DNA of 6,947 nucleotides from Rhodobiaceae bacterium (GCA_002746275.1 NVWR01000001.1:1159632-1166578); one strand, 5' to 3'. Shown: positions 1 through 5,899, counted from the stretch's first letter. Numbers and translations: made by a program. The notes: generated from the letters alone by a model not told the origin.

Positions 1-626
1 GTGTGCAGCACACCGTCTTTTACAAAGAAAACATTCGCACCGGTCATCTCCGCAACCAGACCGCGATAGTCGAGCATCAAGGCATCGGCATAGCCCTTTG
101 CCTCCGCCGCATGTTTGGAGATGGTGCAAATCATGTAGAGCCCTGCAGCCTTGGCGTGACAGGGAGCTGTTTCAGGCGACGGACGGCGATAATCAGCAAT
201 GTCAGTGCGAATGCCTTTAAGTCGTTCCTCAGGATCAAAATAGGATGGCCATTCCCAACAGGCCACCGCTACGTTGATCCTATTGCTTTGAGCAGACACG
301 CCCATCATTTCACTGCCCCGCCAAGCGAAGGGACGCACATATCCATCGACAATGCCCTGTGCAGCAACTGCTTTGCGGCAGGCATCGTCAATTTCCTCTA
401 TGCTATAGGGAATCTGAAACCCAAGAATTTCAGCCGACTTGAAAAGCCGTTCTGTATGCTCACGCAGCTTAAAAATCTCACCACCGTACACACGTTCGCC
501 TTCAAAAACGCTGCTGCCATAATGCAACCCGTGCGTAAGCACATGAATTTTTGTATCCGCCCACGGCACCATATCGCCGTTGAACCAGATAAAGCCGTCC
601 CGCTGATCGAATGGAATATCCGCCAT
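1..626 (-). CDS. ilvE: Branched-chain amino acid aminotransferase (partial, C-terminus beyond left edge)
   Basis: This is a PLP-dependent class IV aminotransferase that interconverts branched-chain 2-oxo acids and Leu/Ile/Val using glutamate, in the cytosol. Reading minus from the ATG at 626-624 gives 208 whole codons. The N-terminal part has VLTHGLHYGSSVFEGER (residues 29-45) and YVRPFAWRGSEMMG (96-109). The PLP lysine is K159 in CHAKAAGLY, and E193 in VAEMTGANVFF fits the glutamate that contacts the pyridine nitrogen. Family members are about 290-310 residues, so roughly the last 80-100 are missing. An AGGA lies 9 bases before the ATG. It is divergent from the petP-like operon. The run of motifs matches the alphaproteobacterial ilvE type closely. 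A D-amino acid aminotransferase or ADC lyase is the family alternative, but the close resemblance argues against both. Confidence 0.93.
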   Translation of the reverse strand, partial: MADIPFDQRDGFIWFNGDMVPWADTKIHVLTHGLHYGSSVFEGERVYGGEIFKLREHTERLFKSAEILGFQIPYSIEEIDDACRKAVAAQGIVDGYVRPFAWRGSEMMGVSAQSNRINVAVACWEWPSYFDPEERLKGIRTDIADYRRPSPETAPCHAKAAGLYMICTISKHAAEAKGYADALMLDYRGLVAEMTGANVFFVKDGVLH

Positions 627-675
627 GAGCCTGGGTCCTGATTGTTTCCCAACCGACCTGCAACTTATGCAGAGC

Positions 676-695
676 GCTTGCCAGCAAGCTTTTTT
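676..695 (+). other. Hairpin followed by T6, terminator-like on the plus strand
   Basis: GCTTG and CAAGC form a 5-bp stem with a 4-base loop (6 bp with a 2-base loop if fully paired), followed at once by six Ts at 690-695. It resembles a short intrinsic terminator for plus-strand transcription. No plus-strand gene ends here, because ilvE upstream is read the other way. It could stop antisense transcripts coming through ilvE, or be a chance hairpin in the ilvE leader. The short stem makes either reading weak. Confidence 0.3.
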
Positions 696-811
696 GGCCT
701 GCGACACCCCACCAGCTGCACCAAGGATGGTCCGCGAGGGTCTTTCGCCAAAATACTGGCACTCACACTACAAAAACACCAGATGGGTTCATTTCTGTCG
801 TAAATTCGATT

Positions 812-840
812 TTGACGGTAATCATGCAATTGAGATATGT
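812..840 (+). promoter_or_regulatory. Candidate promoter of the petP-petR-kinase operon
   Basis: TTGACG at 812-817 is a good -35 element and the best one in the gap between ilvE and petP. The -10 is weak: TATGTC at 836-841 lies 18 bases downstream and matches three of six consensus bases. Counting about 35 bases from the -35 puts the transcript start near the ATG at 845. No clear Shine-Dalgarno lies before that ATG, so the mRNA may be leaderless. The assignment is inference from spacing alone. Confidence 0.35.
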
Positions 841-843
841 CAA
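830..843. promoter_or_regulatory. Candidate operator, 14-bp palindrome abutting the petP start
   Basis: TTGAGATATGTCAA is symmetric at 12 of 14 bases (TTGA/TCAA arms with ATAT at the centre). It ends one base before the ATG at 845 and overlaps the probable core promoter. MarR-family proteins usually bind short palindromes of about this size in their own promoters. Autoregulation by the petP product is therefore a reasonable guess, not demonstrated. Confidence 0.4.
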
Positions 844-844
844 C

Positions 845-1381
845 ATGGCTGACATAAAAAATCCCCGCTCTTCGGACGAAAAAGTCGCCGCGTCGACTTC
901 CTCGCCGCTTCCCGCAGACAAGGAAGCACTGATCCAAACGATTGAGCTGTTGTTTTTTGCCTATCGGGATTTCGTCAGCGATCCAGATGCCATGTTGGAG
1001 GCTGATGGTCTGGGCCGCGCCCATCACCGGGTGGTTCACTTTGTGGGCCGCCACCCCGGCATCACCGTGGCCGAGCTTCTGAGTATTCTCCGCATCACAA
1101 AACAGAGCCTGGCGCGCGTCCTGCGCGACCTGATTGAACGCGATCATGTGGAACAAAAAACAGGGACACGTGATCGACGTCAACGACACCTTCACCTGAC
1201 CGACAGCGGAATAGATCTGGAACGACGCCTTGCCGTGCCCCAACACGCCCGTGTCGCACGAGCGCTGGAAGAAGCAGGTCCAGAAGCCACAGCAACCTGG
1301 CGGAAAATTCTTTTGGCACTCGTAAACGAGGAAGAACGCACCGCCGTCGAAACATTGATTACCAACGGTGAAGTGCCATGA
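845..1381 (+). CDS. petP: MarR-family transcriptional regulator, PetP-like
   Basis: This 178-residue winged-helix DNA-binding protein is probably dimeric and cytosolic. Residues 1-28 are a polar, probably disordered leader. The core starts near residue 29 and carries LGRAHHRVVHFVGRHPG (56-72). Next come the helix-turn-helix AELLSILRITKQSLARVLRDL (76-96, broken here as helix and recognition helix) and the wing TGTRDRRQRHLHLTDSG (106-122). The HHRV...ITKQSLARVL...DRRQR pattern is the PetP type found next to petR in alphaproteobacteria. In Rhodobacter capsulatus petP and petR affect cytochrome bc1 expression. I chose ATG 845; in-frame TTG 812 and ATG 824 would add 11 or 7 residues but would lie inside the promoter-like sequence. 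Its TGA overlaps the petR-like ATG (ATGA), so translation of the two is probably coupled. Confidence 0.85.
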   Translation: MADIKNPRSSDEKVAASTSSPLPADKEALIQTIELLFFAYRDFVSDPDAMLEADGLGRAHHRVVHFVGRHPGITVAELLSILRITKQSLARVLRDLIERDHVEQKTGTRDRRQRHLHLTDSGIDLERRLAVPQHARVARALEEAGPEATATWRKILLALVNEEERTAVETLITNGEVP

Positions 1382-2109
1382 CGGTGACACCCCTCGCGCA
1401 AGCTCCCAAGACAATCTTCGATGAAGACACACCTCATATTCTGATTGTTGATGATGATCGGCGTATCCGCGAACTGCTGAAAAAATACCTGAGCGACAAC
1501 GGCTACCGGGCATCAACTGCAGAGAACGCCGCCGAGGCACGCGCACAGCTCGAAAACCTCACCTACGACCTCATGGTGCTGGACGTCATGATGCCCGGCG
1601 AAAGCGGCTTGGAACTCACCCGGTCTCTACGCTCCCAGACACAACAACCCACGTCGAATATTCCCATTCTTCTGCTAACCGCTCAGGCCGAAACAGAGCA
1701 CCGCATCGAAGGGCTGGAGGGCGGTGCCGACGACTACCTTCCCAAACCCTTTGAACCTCGCGAGCTCCTGCTGCGCATCGGCACCATCCTGCGCCGCACC
1801 CTGGTTGAGACAAGCGATACTCGGGAATTGCGGCTTGGCCCCTGCCGCTTCAATCGGGAGCGGGGAGAGCTGTGGCGGGGTGGTAATCTGGTCCGCCTGA
1901 CAGACCGTGAAGTTCAAATGATGCAGCTTTTTGCAGATCGCCCCAATGAGACCCTCTCTCGCCTGCTGTTGCTGGACGATGAGGCCAGCACAGAGCGCGC
2001 CATTGACGTTCAGATCAATCGCCTGCGCCGTAAAATCGAGAGAGACCCCAAAAATCCGATTTATCTCCAGACCGTGCGTGGTCTGGGTTACGTTCTAAAG
2101 CCAGATTGA
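1378..2109 (+). CDS. petR: OmpR-class two-component response regulator, PetR-like
   Basis: This 243-residue regulator has a receiver domain (about 20-138) and a winged-helix DNA-binding domain (about 150-241). Receiver landmarks are all present: acidic pocket D26/D27 in LIVDDDRRIRELL, phosphoacceptor D69 in LMVLDVMMPGESG, T101 in LLLTAQ and K123 in YLPKPF. The output domain has LTDREVQMMQLF, then STERAIDVQINRLRRKIE as recognition helix, and a wing ending VRGLGYVLKPD. The kinase gene 21 bp downstream is its likely partner. The start overlaps the petP-like stop in ATGA, with GGTGA about 8 bases upstream. PetR is a good family match, since alphaproteobacterial petR follows a MarR-family petP. 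Whether this copy controls bc1 genes cannot be told here because no petABC genes are in the window. Confidence 0.88.
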   Translation: MTVTPLAQAPKTIFDEDTPHILIVDDDRRIRELLKKYLSDNGYRASTAENAAEARAQLENLTYDLMVLDVMMPGESGLELTRSLRSQTQQPTSNIPILLLTAQAETEHRIEGLEGGADDYLPKPFEPRELLLRIGTILRRTLVETSDTRELRLGPCRFNRERGELWRGGNLVRLTDREVQMMQLFADRPNETLSRLLLLDDEASTERAIDVQINRLRRKIERDPKNPIYLQTVRGLGYVLKPD

Positions 2110-2129
2110 AAGTAGAGGCAGGTCGCGTA

Positions 2130-3533
2130 ATGAGCGGTGTTGAAGTTCATAGTGAAAATTCGGTCGGGCAGCACGCAGCCCCCCCGGCTCGGCGGCGTCT
2201 GTCCAAATTCCACCCATTCGGGCTTTTGAAGCGTTTCATGCCTAGTGGTCTCTATGGCCGGTCCCTCATCATCATTGTCGCCCCAATGGTGTTGCTTCAG
2301 GTTGTTGTCGCCTACGTATTTTTGGAACGTCATTGGCAGATGGTGACCGAGAAACTCTCAAGCGCCGTCATTAGCGACATCGCCCTCCTCGTCGAGGCAA
2401 ATGCGACTTTTCCAGAACAGGATCCTGGCGCGCCACAACTAACAGCGCTCGCGTGGGAGCAGCTCGAAATGAGCGTCTCTTTCCGGCCGGATGAAATTTT
2501 GCCTCTTGAAGAACCCGCAAATGGTTTTTCACTCCTTGATCAGTCTCTAAGAGAGCAAATCGAAAAACGCATTGGGCGTCCCTATTGGATCGACACGGTT
2601 TCCCATCCCGAATATGTCGATATTCGCATCCAAATGCCTGACGGGGTGGTTCGGGTTCTCCCTCTTCGAAGCCGAGTATATGCCACCAACACCCACATTT
2701 TTCTGGTGTGGATGGTGGGAGCCTCGCTTCTTTTGATCGCCATCGCCATTCTGTTCTTGCGCAATCAGATCCGTCCGATCGAGCGCCTCGCCCGCGCTGC
2801 CGAAGAGTTTGGCAAAGGACGCGATGCCTCAACCTTTAAACCATCCGGGGCACAGGAAGTCCGTCGCGCAGCCGCCGCCTTCCTCGACATGCGTGAACGC
2901 ATTCAACGGCAGATCGACCAACGCACCGCAATGCTGGCAGGCGTCAGTCACGACCTGCGAACCCCGTTGACGCGCTTCAAACTCCAAATCGCCATGCTCG
3001 GAGACAGTGCTGAAATTGAGGAGTTGAAGACTGACGTGCGCGACATGGAGCACATGCTTGAAGATTATCTGGCATTTGCCAAAGGAGAGGAAGGCGAGCC
3101 AGTTCAAATCGTTAATCTGGGCGACCTACTGGCCGAAGTGCGGCTCGACGCAGAGCGCCATGGCAACGAACTGGCCTTCAACATAACCACGCACGTATCG
3201 CTGCCCATTCGACGGGCCACGCTCAAACGTTGCCTGACAAATCTCGTCGACAATGCCACCAAACATGCCTCCACGGTCCAGCTCACCCTGCTGGCTGACG
3301 ACAAGACAGTGACGATCCTCATTGATGACGATGGAGAAGGCATTGCGGAAGATCAGTTGGAAGAGGTCTTCCGACCGTTTCATCGGCTGGATACAGCCCG
3401 CAATCTCGACACACCCGGCACCGGTCTGGGTTTGGCGATCGCACGTGACATCGCTCGCAGCCACGGTGGGGAGATCATCCTCTCTCAAAGCCCTCTGGGA
3501 GGCCTCAGGGCACACATCACGCTTCCGCGCTAG
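2130..3533 (+). CDS. Membrane sensor histidine kinase, EnvZ-like, partner of the PetR-like regulator
   Basis: This 467-residue inner-membrane kinase has a basic cytosolic leader with RRRLSKFHPFGLLKRF (about 21-36) and TM1 at 45-65. A periplasmic domain of about 120 residues (66-189) follows, then TM2 at 190-210 and a HAMP linker from RNQIRPIERL (211-220) to about 262. The dimerisation box is VSHDLRTPLTRF with H274. The ATPase domain has the N box N371-N375 (NLVDNATKHA), G1 DDDGEGI (399-405), F box VFRPFHRLD (413-421) and G2 GTGLGLAIA (430-438), so it should be active. All catalytic motifs are intact. I prefer ATG 2130, with GAGGCAGG upstream. An in-frame TTG at 2106 overlaps the petR-like stop and would add 8 residues. 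The stimulus is unknown; the periplasmic part has no motif I recognise. Confidence 0.9.
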   Translation: MSGVEVHSENSVGQHAAPPARRRLSKFHPFGLLKRFMPSGLYGRSLIIIVAPMVLLQVVVAYVFLERHWQMVTEKLSSAVISDIALLVEANATFPEQDPGAPQLTALAWEQLEMSVSFRPDEILPLEEPANGFSLLDQSLREQIEKRIGRPYWIDTVSHPEYVDIRIQMPDGVVRVLPLRSRVYATNTHIFLVWMVGASLLLIAIAILFLRNQIRPIERLARAAEEFGKGRDASTFKPSGAQEVRRAAAAFLDMRERIQRQIDQRTAMLAGVSHDLRTPLTRFKLQIAMLGDSAEIEELKTDVRDMEHMLEDYLAFAKGEEGEPVQIVNLGDLLAEVRLDAERHGNELAFNITTHVSLPIRRATLKRCLTNLVDNATKHASTVQLTLLADDKTVTILIDDDGEGIAEDQLEEVFRPFHRLDTARNLDTPGTGLGLAIARDIARSHGGEIILSQSPLGGLRAHITLPR

Positions 3534-4104
3534 CAGCCTCACCCTGGCCCCAAAGGGCCGATGATTGCTGCAGTCGGTGATCAAGCTCGGCCATGGTCTT
3601 GGCAAGCTCCTCGCCATCGTCAAGCCACACCCGGAATGCCGCCAGCCAAACCGCACCAAGTACACGGGCACGAACAGCCCCGGTCATTCCTTCAACATCA
3701 ATGCTTGCGGCTTCAAGCATCCATTGCATCGACTGCACCGCAGGCCGTGTACTTGCGAGAAGGGAAAATGGGTCGCGAGACATAGCGCGGGCAATCGCCG
3801 CAACAGCCTGCTTGTCATGTTGAAGTTCATCAAATCGCAGCATCAACACATCAAAAATGCGGTCCTTGGGGCGCTCCCCTTCCTGATCTTCGGGATCAAC
3901 CGCTCGCAAAACCCGCACATCCGTCCGACGCGAATACGCCCGGACAATGTCTCCCTTGCTTGAGAAGCGGTCGTGTAAATCCGCCAAGGATACTTTGGCC
4001 GTATGAGCAATTTGGCCAAGGGTCAGGCCGCCCCACCCTTCCGCAGCAGCCAGAGCCAGGCCGGCATCGATCACTTTATCATCAATTGATTTTCGGGCTG
4101 CCAT
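3517..4104 (-). CDS. TetR-family regulator with COQ9-like C-terminal domain
   Basis: This 195-residue protein has a TetR-type helix-turn-helix at about 27-57: LTLGQIAHTAKVSLADLHDRF followed by SSKGDIVRAY (two adjoining pieces). The C-terminal part has KDRIFDVLMLRFDELQ (80-95), VRARVLGAVWLAAFRVWLDD (about 144-163) and a final helix AELDHRLQQ. From my memory of the families, that layout resembles COQ9, a lipid-binding ubiquinone-biosynthesis protein of TetR fold. Here the DNA-binding half looks intact, so transcriptional regulation is the better call and a COQ9-type role the alternative. GAAGG lies 12 bases before the ATG. On the opposite strand its last 17 bases overlap the kinase 3' end. A palindrome 32 bp upstream of its start could be its operator. 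Its ligand and targets are unknown. Confidence 0.75.
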   Translation of the reverse strand: MAARKSIDDKVIDAGLALAAAEGWGGLTLGQIAHTAKVSLADLHDRFSSKGDIVRAYSRRTDVRVLRAVDPEDQEGERPKDRIFDVLMLRFDELQHDKQAVAAIARAMSRDPFSLLASTRPAVQSMQWMLEAASIDVEGMTGAVRARVLGAVWLAAFRVWLDDGEELAKTMAELDHRLQQSSALWGQGEAASAEA

Positions 4105-4128
4105 CGCAAATCGTGGCCTTCGGCACTA

Positions 4129-4134
4129 GGTCAA
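4129..4134 (-). promoter_or_regulatory. Possible -35 element of the TetR-like gene
   Basis: Read on the minus strand this is TTGACC, 24 bases before the ATG at 4104. The expected -10 position (4111-4106, ATTTGC) is poor. The transcript would start very close to the initiation codon. The element directly adjoins the palindrome at 4136-4157, the layout expected for a regulated promoter. Confidence 0.3.
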
Positions 4135-4135
4135 C

Positions 4136-4157
4136 GCAGTTTCCAGATGGAAATTGC
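4136..4157. promoter_or_regulatory. Candidate operator, 22-bp palindrome upstream of the TetR-like gene
   Basis: The arms GCA-n-TTTCCA and TGGAAA-n-TGC flank a GA centre. The inner six bases of each arm pair perfectly and 18 of the 20 arm bases are symmetric. Size and position next to a TetR-like gene fit a TetR dimer site, and a TTGACC -35-like element lies one base beyond it. It is most likely a site for self-regulation, but binding by another regulator is equally possible from sequence alone. Confidence 0.5.
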
Positions 4158-4180
4158 TGAAACAAGGGCCTGAAGCATAG

Positions 4181-4202
4181 TCGATAAACTGCGGTTTATC
4201 GA
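4181..4202. repeat. Perfect 9-bp inverted repeat (operator or proC terminator stem)
   Basis: The arms TCGATAAAC and GTTTATCGA are exact complements around a TGCG spacer. It lies 43 bp past the proC stop and 77 bp before the TetR-like start. In RNA it would form a strong hairpin with a 4-base loop, so it could help end proC transcription. However, no T tract follows on either strand. The 22-bp dyad also suits a dimeric DNA-binding protein. Its sequence is unrelated to the neighbouring palindrome at 4136-4157. Confidence 0.6.
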
Positions 4203-4244
4203 GACAAGCGCCCTGCAACAATTGGAAGCACGTCCCACACAGGG

Positions 4245-5081
4245 CTATTTTGCCAACTCGCGCGAGCGTGCCTCAGCCGCCGACATAGCGCTTCGCATAA
4301 GTTGGACGAGCCCATCAGGCCCCAGCAGAACATCCAGAGCGGCGGCCGTTGTGCCCCCCGGGGACGTAACATTTTTGCGCAAAGTCGCAGCATCCTCAGA
4401 CACCTGAGCAAGCATAGCCCCCGCCCCGGCAACCGTGGCGCGCGCCAGCTGCTCTGCCAGTGCAGGTTCCAGCCCCAGCGCTTCCCCCGCAGCCGCCATG
4501 CTTTCAGCTAAAGCAAAAATATAAGCCGGGCCACTCCCCGAAAGCGCCGTCACAGCGTCCATTTGCGCTTCGTGGCTAAGCCACACAGCCTCTCCCACCG
4601 CTCCCAGCAGGGCATCGCAAACAAGCTTGTCCTCCGCGCTGACGGCTTCATTTCCAAACGCCGCCGTGATCCCAAGTCCAATGGACGCAGGCGTGTTGGG
4701 CATTGCACGAACAATAGCGGCTTCTTTTCCCAACCCATTGCGAAGGCTTTGCAGGCTAATCCCCGCGGCAATCGACAGGAAAAAAGTTCCAGGCCGCACC
4801 AAAGGGCGCAGCTCCGGCAAGACCACCTCCATGATTTGCGGCTTCACAGCAAGCACAACAACCCGGGGAGCAGACGCCGCAATCTCCTCGATGGGAAAAT
4901 TCAACTTCAACCCATTGTCGGCTGCCAAAAGAGCAATCTCTTCCGGTGGATTAGGATCGCGTAGGAAAACATTCTGGGGCTCAACCCCAGCGCCTGTCCG
5001 CGGCTTCAGCCAGCCAGACAAAAGGGCACCGCCCATCTTCCCGGCACCAACAAGCACAAGCGGTCCATCGAAAACCAGCAT
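4245..5081 (-). CDS. proC: Pyrroline-5-carboxylate reductase
   Basis: This enzyme catalyses the last step of proline synthesis, NAD(P)H-dependent reduction of 1-pyrroline-5-carboxylate to L-proline, in the cytosol. The 278-residue product has the family's usual length. Landmarks are the Rossmann loop VGAGKMGG (11-18), AVKPQ (78-82), RAMPNTPA (125-132), ALSGSGPAYIF (179-189) and the C-terminal signature VTSPGGTT (238-245). All are intact, so it should be active. I chose ATG 5081, with GAG-rich sequence just upstream. An in-frame GTG at 5090 would add three residues and has no better ribosome site. The YbjN-domain gene ends 62 bp upstream on the same strand, so the two are probably co-transcribed. 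Confidence 0.96.
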   Translation of the reverse strand: MLVFDGPLVLVGAGKMGGALLSGWLKPRTGAGVEPQNVFLRDPNPPEEIALLAADNGLKLNFPIEEIAASAPRVVVLAVKPQIMEVVLPELRPLVRPGTFFLSIAAGISLQSLRNGLGKEAAIVRAMPNTPASIGLGITAAFGNEAVSAEDKLVCDALLGAVGEAVWLSHEAQMDAVTALSGSGPAYIFALAESMAAAGEALGLEPALAEQLARATVAGAGAMLAQVSEDAATLRKNVTSPGGTTAAALDVLLGPDGLVQLMRSAMSAAEARSRELAK

Positions 5082-5143
5082 ATCTCTCACTCACATATTT
5101 TTGTCGGCCACAATCGCTTGATGCAATCCACAACGACCCCGCG

Positions 5144-5647
5144 TTACGCGGTTCCCTGTGTCTCGAACATTGCGGCAGCCATTGCCTCTTGCGGGGTACG
5201 CCCCGCCCAGATCACAAAGTTGAACGCTGGATAATATCGATCACACGCTTCAACAGCGAGATGCAAAAGCGCCTCACATTGCTCAGGGGTCGCAGCAGCG
5301 CCACCGCACAGAAGCAGTGTGTCGCGGAACAAAACTGTCCCGTCTTCAGACCACATGTCGAAATGGCCGGACCAAAGTTGCTCATTGATGAGGCCCAGGA
5401 GATCACGAACCGTCTTCCGTTTTTCTGCGGGCACACGAAGATCAAGAGCGCTGGCCATATGAAGGCCGCAAAAGTCATCCCGCCAATTGAGAGAAATCTG
5501 ATAGTCACGCCATTCCCCGGCAGCGACAAGGTTCAGTTCCTGCTCGTGCGAACGATCGAATGTCCAGTTTTGGATATCAGCGACTTGTTCCAGAAGATCA
5601 AGCGGATTTGCATCGATATAGTCAGGCGTCACCATCGTCGCTTTCAT
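5144..5647 (-). CDS. YbjN-domain protein
   Basis: This protein of about 167 residues belongs to the YbjN family (called a putative sensory transduction regulator fold), whose biochemical role is not established. It has no signal peptide or membrane segment and is probably cytosolic. Recognisable stretches are NPLDLLEQVADIQNWTFDR near the N-terminus, GEWRDYQISLNWRDDF, and the C-terminal FVIWAGRTPQEAMAAAMFETQG, which is very typical of alphaproteobacterial members. I chose ATG 5647 because GGGG lies 6 bases before it; ATGs at 5659 and 5635 are alternatives. The frame stays open upstream to TTG 5743, but the residues there look non-coding. It precedes proC on the same strand, an arrangement common in alphaproteobacteria. 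Confidence 0.85.
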   Translation of the reverse strand: MKATMVTPDYIDANPLDLLEQVADIQNWTFDRSHEQELNLVAAGEWRDYQISLNWRDDFCGLHMASALDLRVPAEKRKTVRDLLGLINEQLWSGHFDMWSEDGTVLFRDTLLLCGGAAATPEQCEALLHLAVEACDRYYPAFNFVIWAGRTPQEAMAAAMFETQGTA

Positions 5648-5736
5648 ACCGATCCCCATCCGTCGTCCCGACACACTGGCCCAACACTGGCCTAAACCGA
5701 TCCCGGTCCGCCCAGCGCCAATCAAGTCGCCCGCCT

Positions 5737-5762
5737 CACCCAAAGCCTAAATCTTGTGGGTG
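5737..5762. repeat. Inverted repeat in the leader of the YbjN-domain gene
   Basis: CACCCA and TGGGTG are exact complements. Inside them AAG and CTT can pair across a single bulged G, giving a 9-bp stem with a 7-base loop. A short direct repeat GCCTCAC overlaps its left end (5733-5739) and follows its right end (5762-5768). If the transcript starts near 5870, the hairpin would lie in the 5' leader of the YbjN-domain mRNA, about 90 bases before its start codon. No T tract follows, so it is not a typical intrinsic terminator. Confidence 0.35.
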
Positions 5763-5842
5763 CCTCACTCCAAAACACAAACTACCGTGCCCGAACAGGT
5801 GAGTCGGCGCAAGCGCCTGAGGAGTCAGAGCTCCAAAAAACT

Positions 5843-5851
5843 TGTGGATAA
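5843..5851 (-). promoter_or_regulatory. Perfect DnaA-box 9-mer
   Basis: The minus strand reads TTATCCACA, the strict DnaA-box consensus, within a locally A+T-rich patch. It is a single copy with no clear second box nearby, so this is not an origin. It may be a DnaA-responsive site in the leader of the YbjN-domain gene, a titration site, or chance; one such 9-mer in 7 kb is not very surprising. Confidence 0.35.
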
Positions 5852-5874
5852 CAATGAAGAAATTTTGCAACCGT

Positions 5875-5887
5875 GGGTATTATACCC
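5875..5887 (-). promoter_or_regulatory. Palindrome enclosing a TATAAT -10 box
   Basis: GGGTAT and ATACCC are exact complements around one T. On the minus strand the sequence contains a perfect TATAAT, 13 bases after the UbiK-family stop codon and upstream of the YbjN-domain and proC genes, so it is a plausible promoter for that pair. No good -35 lies at the expected spacing, which would fit an activator-dependent promoter or a chance match. Its symmetry makes it a candidate regulator site as well. Confidence 0.4.
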
Positions 5888-5899
5888 CTGCGCAAACAC

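Noticed and set aside
665..1546. A 293-residue open frame on the minus strand across the petP- and petR-like genes
   Set aside because: It lies wholly antisense to two clear regulator genes with intact domains and overlaps the divergent promoter region. Its translation shows no recognisable domain and has an unnatural mix of Cys, Trp and Arg. It is a shadow of coding sequence on the other strand.
3546..3559. GGCCC/GGGCC hairpin 13 bases past the kinase stop as a terminator
   Set aside because: It lies inside the TetR-like coding region and has no T tract on either strand; a short G+C stem in this composition is expected by chance.
4210..4245. GCCCTG/CAGGGC inverted repeat right after the proC stop as a proC terminator
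   Set aside because: The loop is 24 bases with only partial internal pairing and no T tract follows on the minus strand; support is too weak to list.
4563..5121. Plus-strand open frames (133 and 164 residues) antisense to proC
   Set aside because: proC is unmistakable on the minus strand with every family motif. The plus-strand products are Ser/Arg/Pro-rich with no domain.
5189..5695. Plus-strand 168-residue open frame opposite the YbjN-domain gene
   Set aside because: The minus-strand frame matches a known family along its whole length. The antisense product has no family-like features.
5812..5840. GGCGC-AA-GCGCC and GGAG/CTCC hairpins followed by six As, considered as a terminator of the UbiK-family gene
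   Set aside because: On the minus strand the T run comes before the hairpin rather than after it, so neither strand has terminator order.
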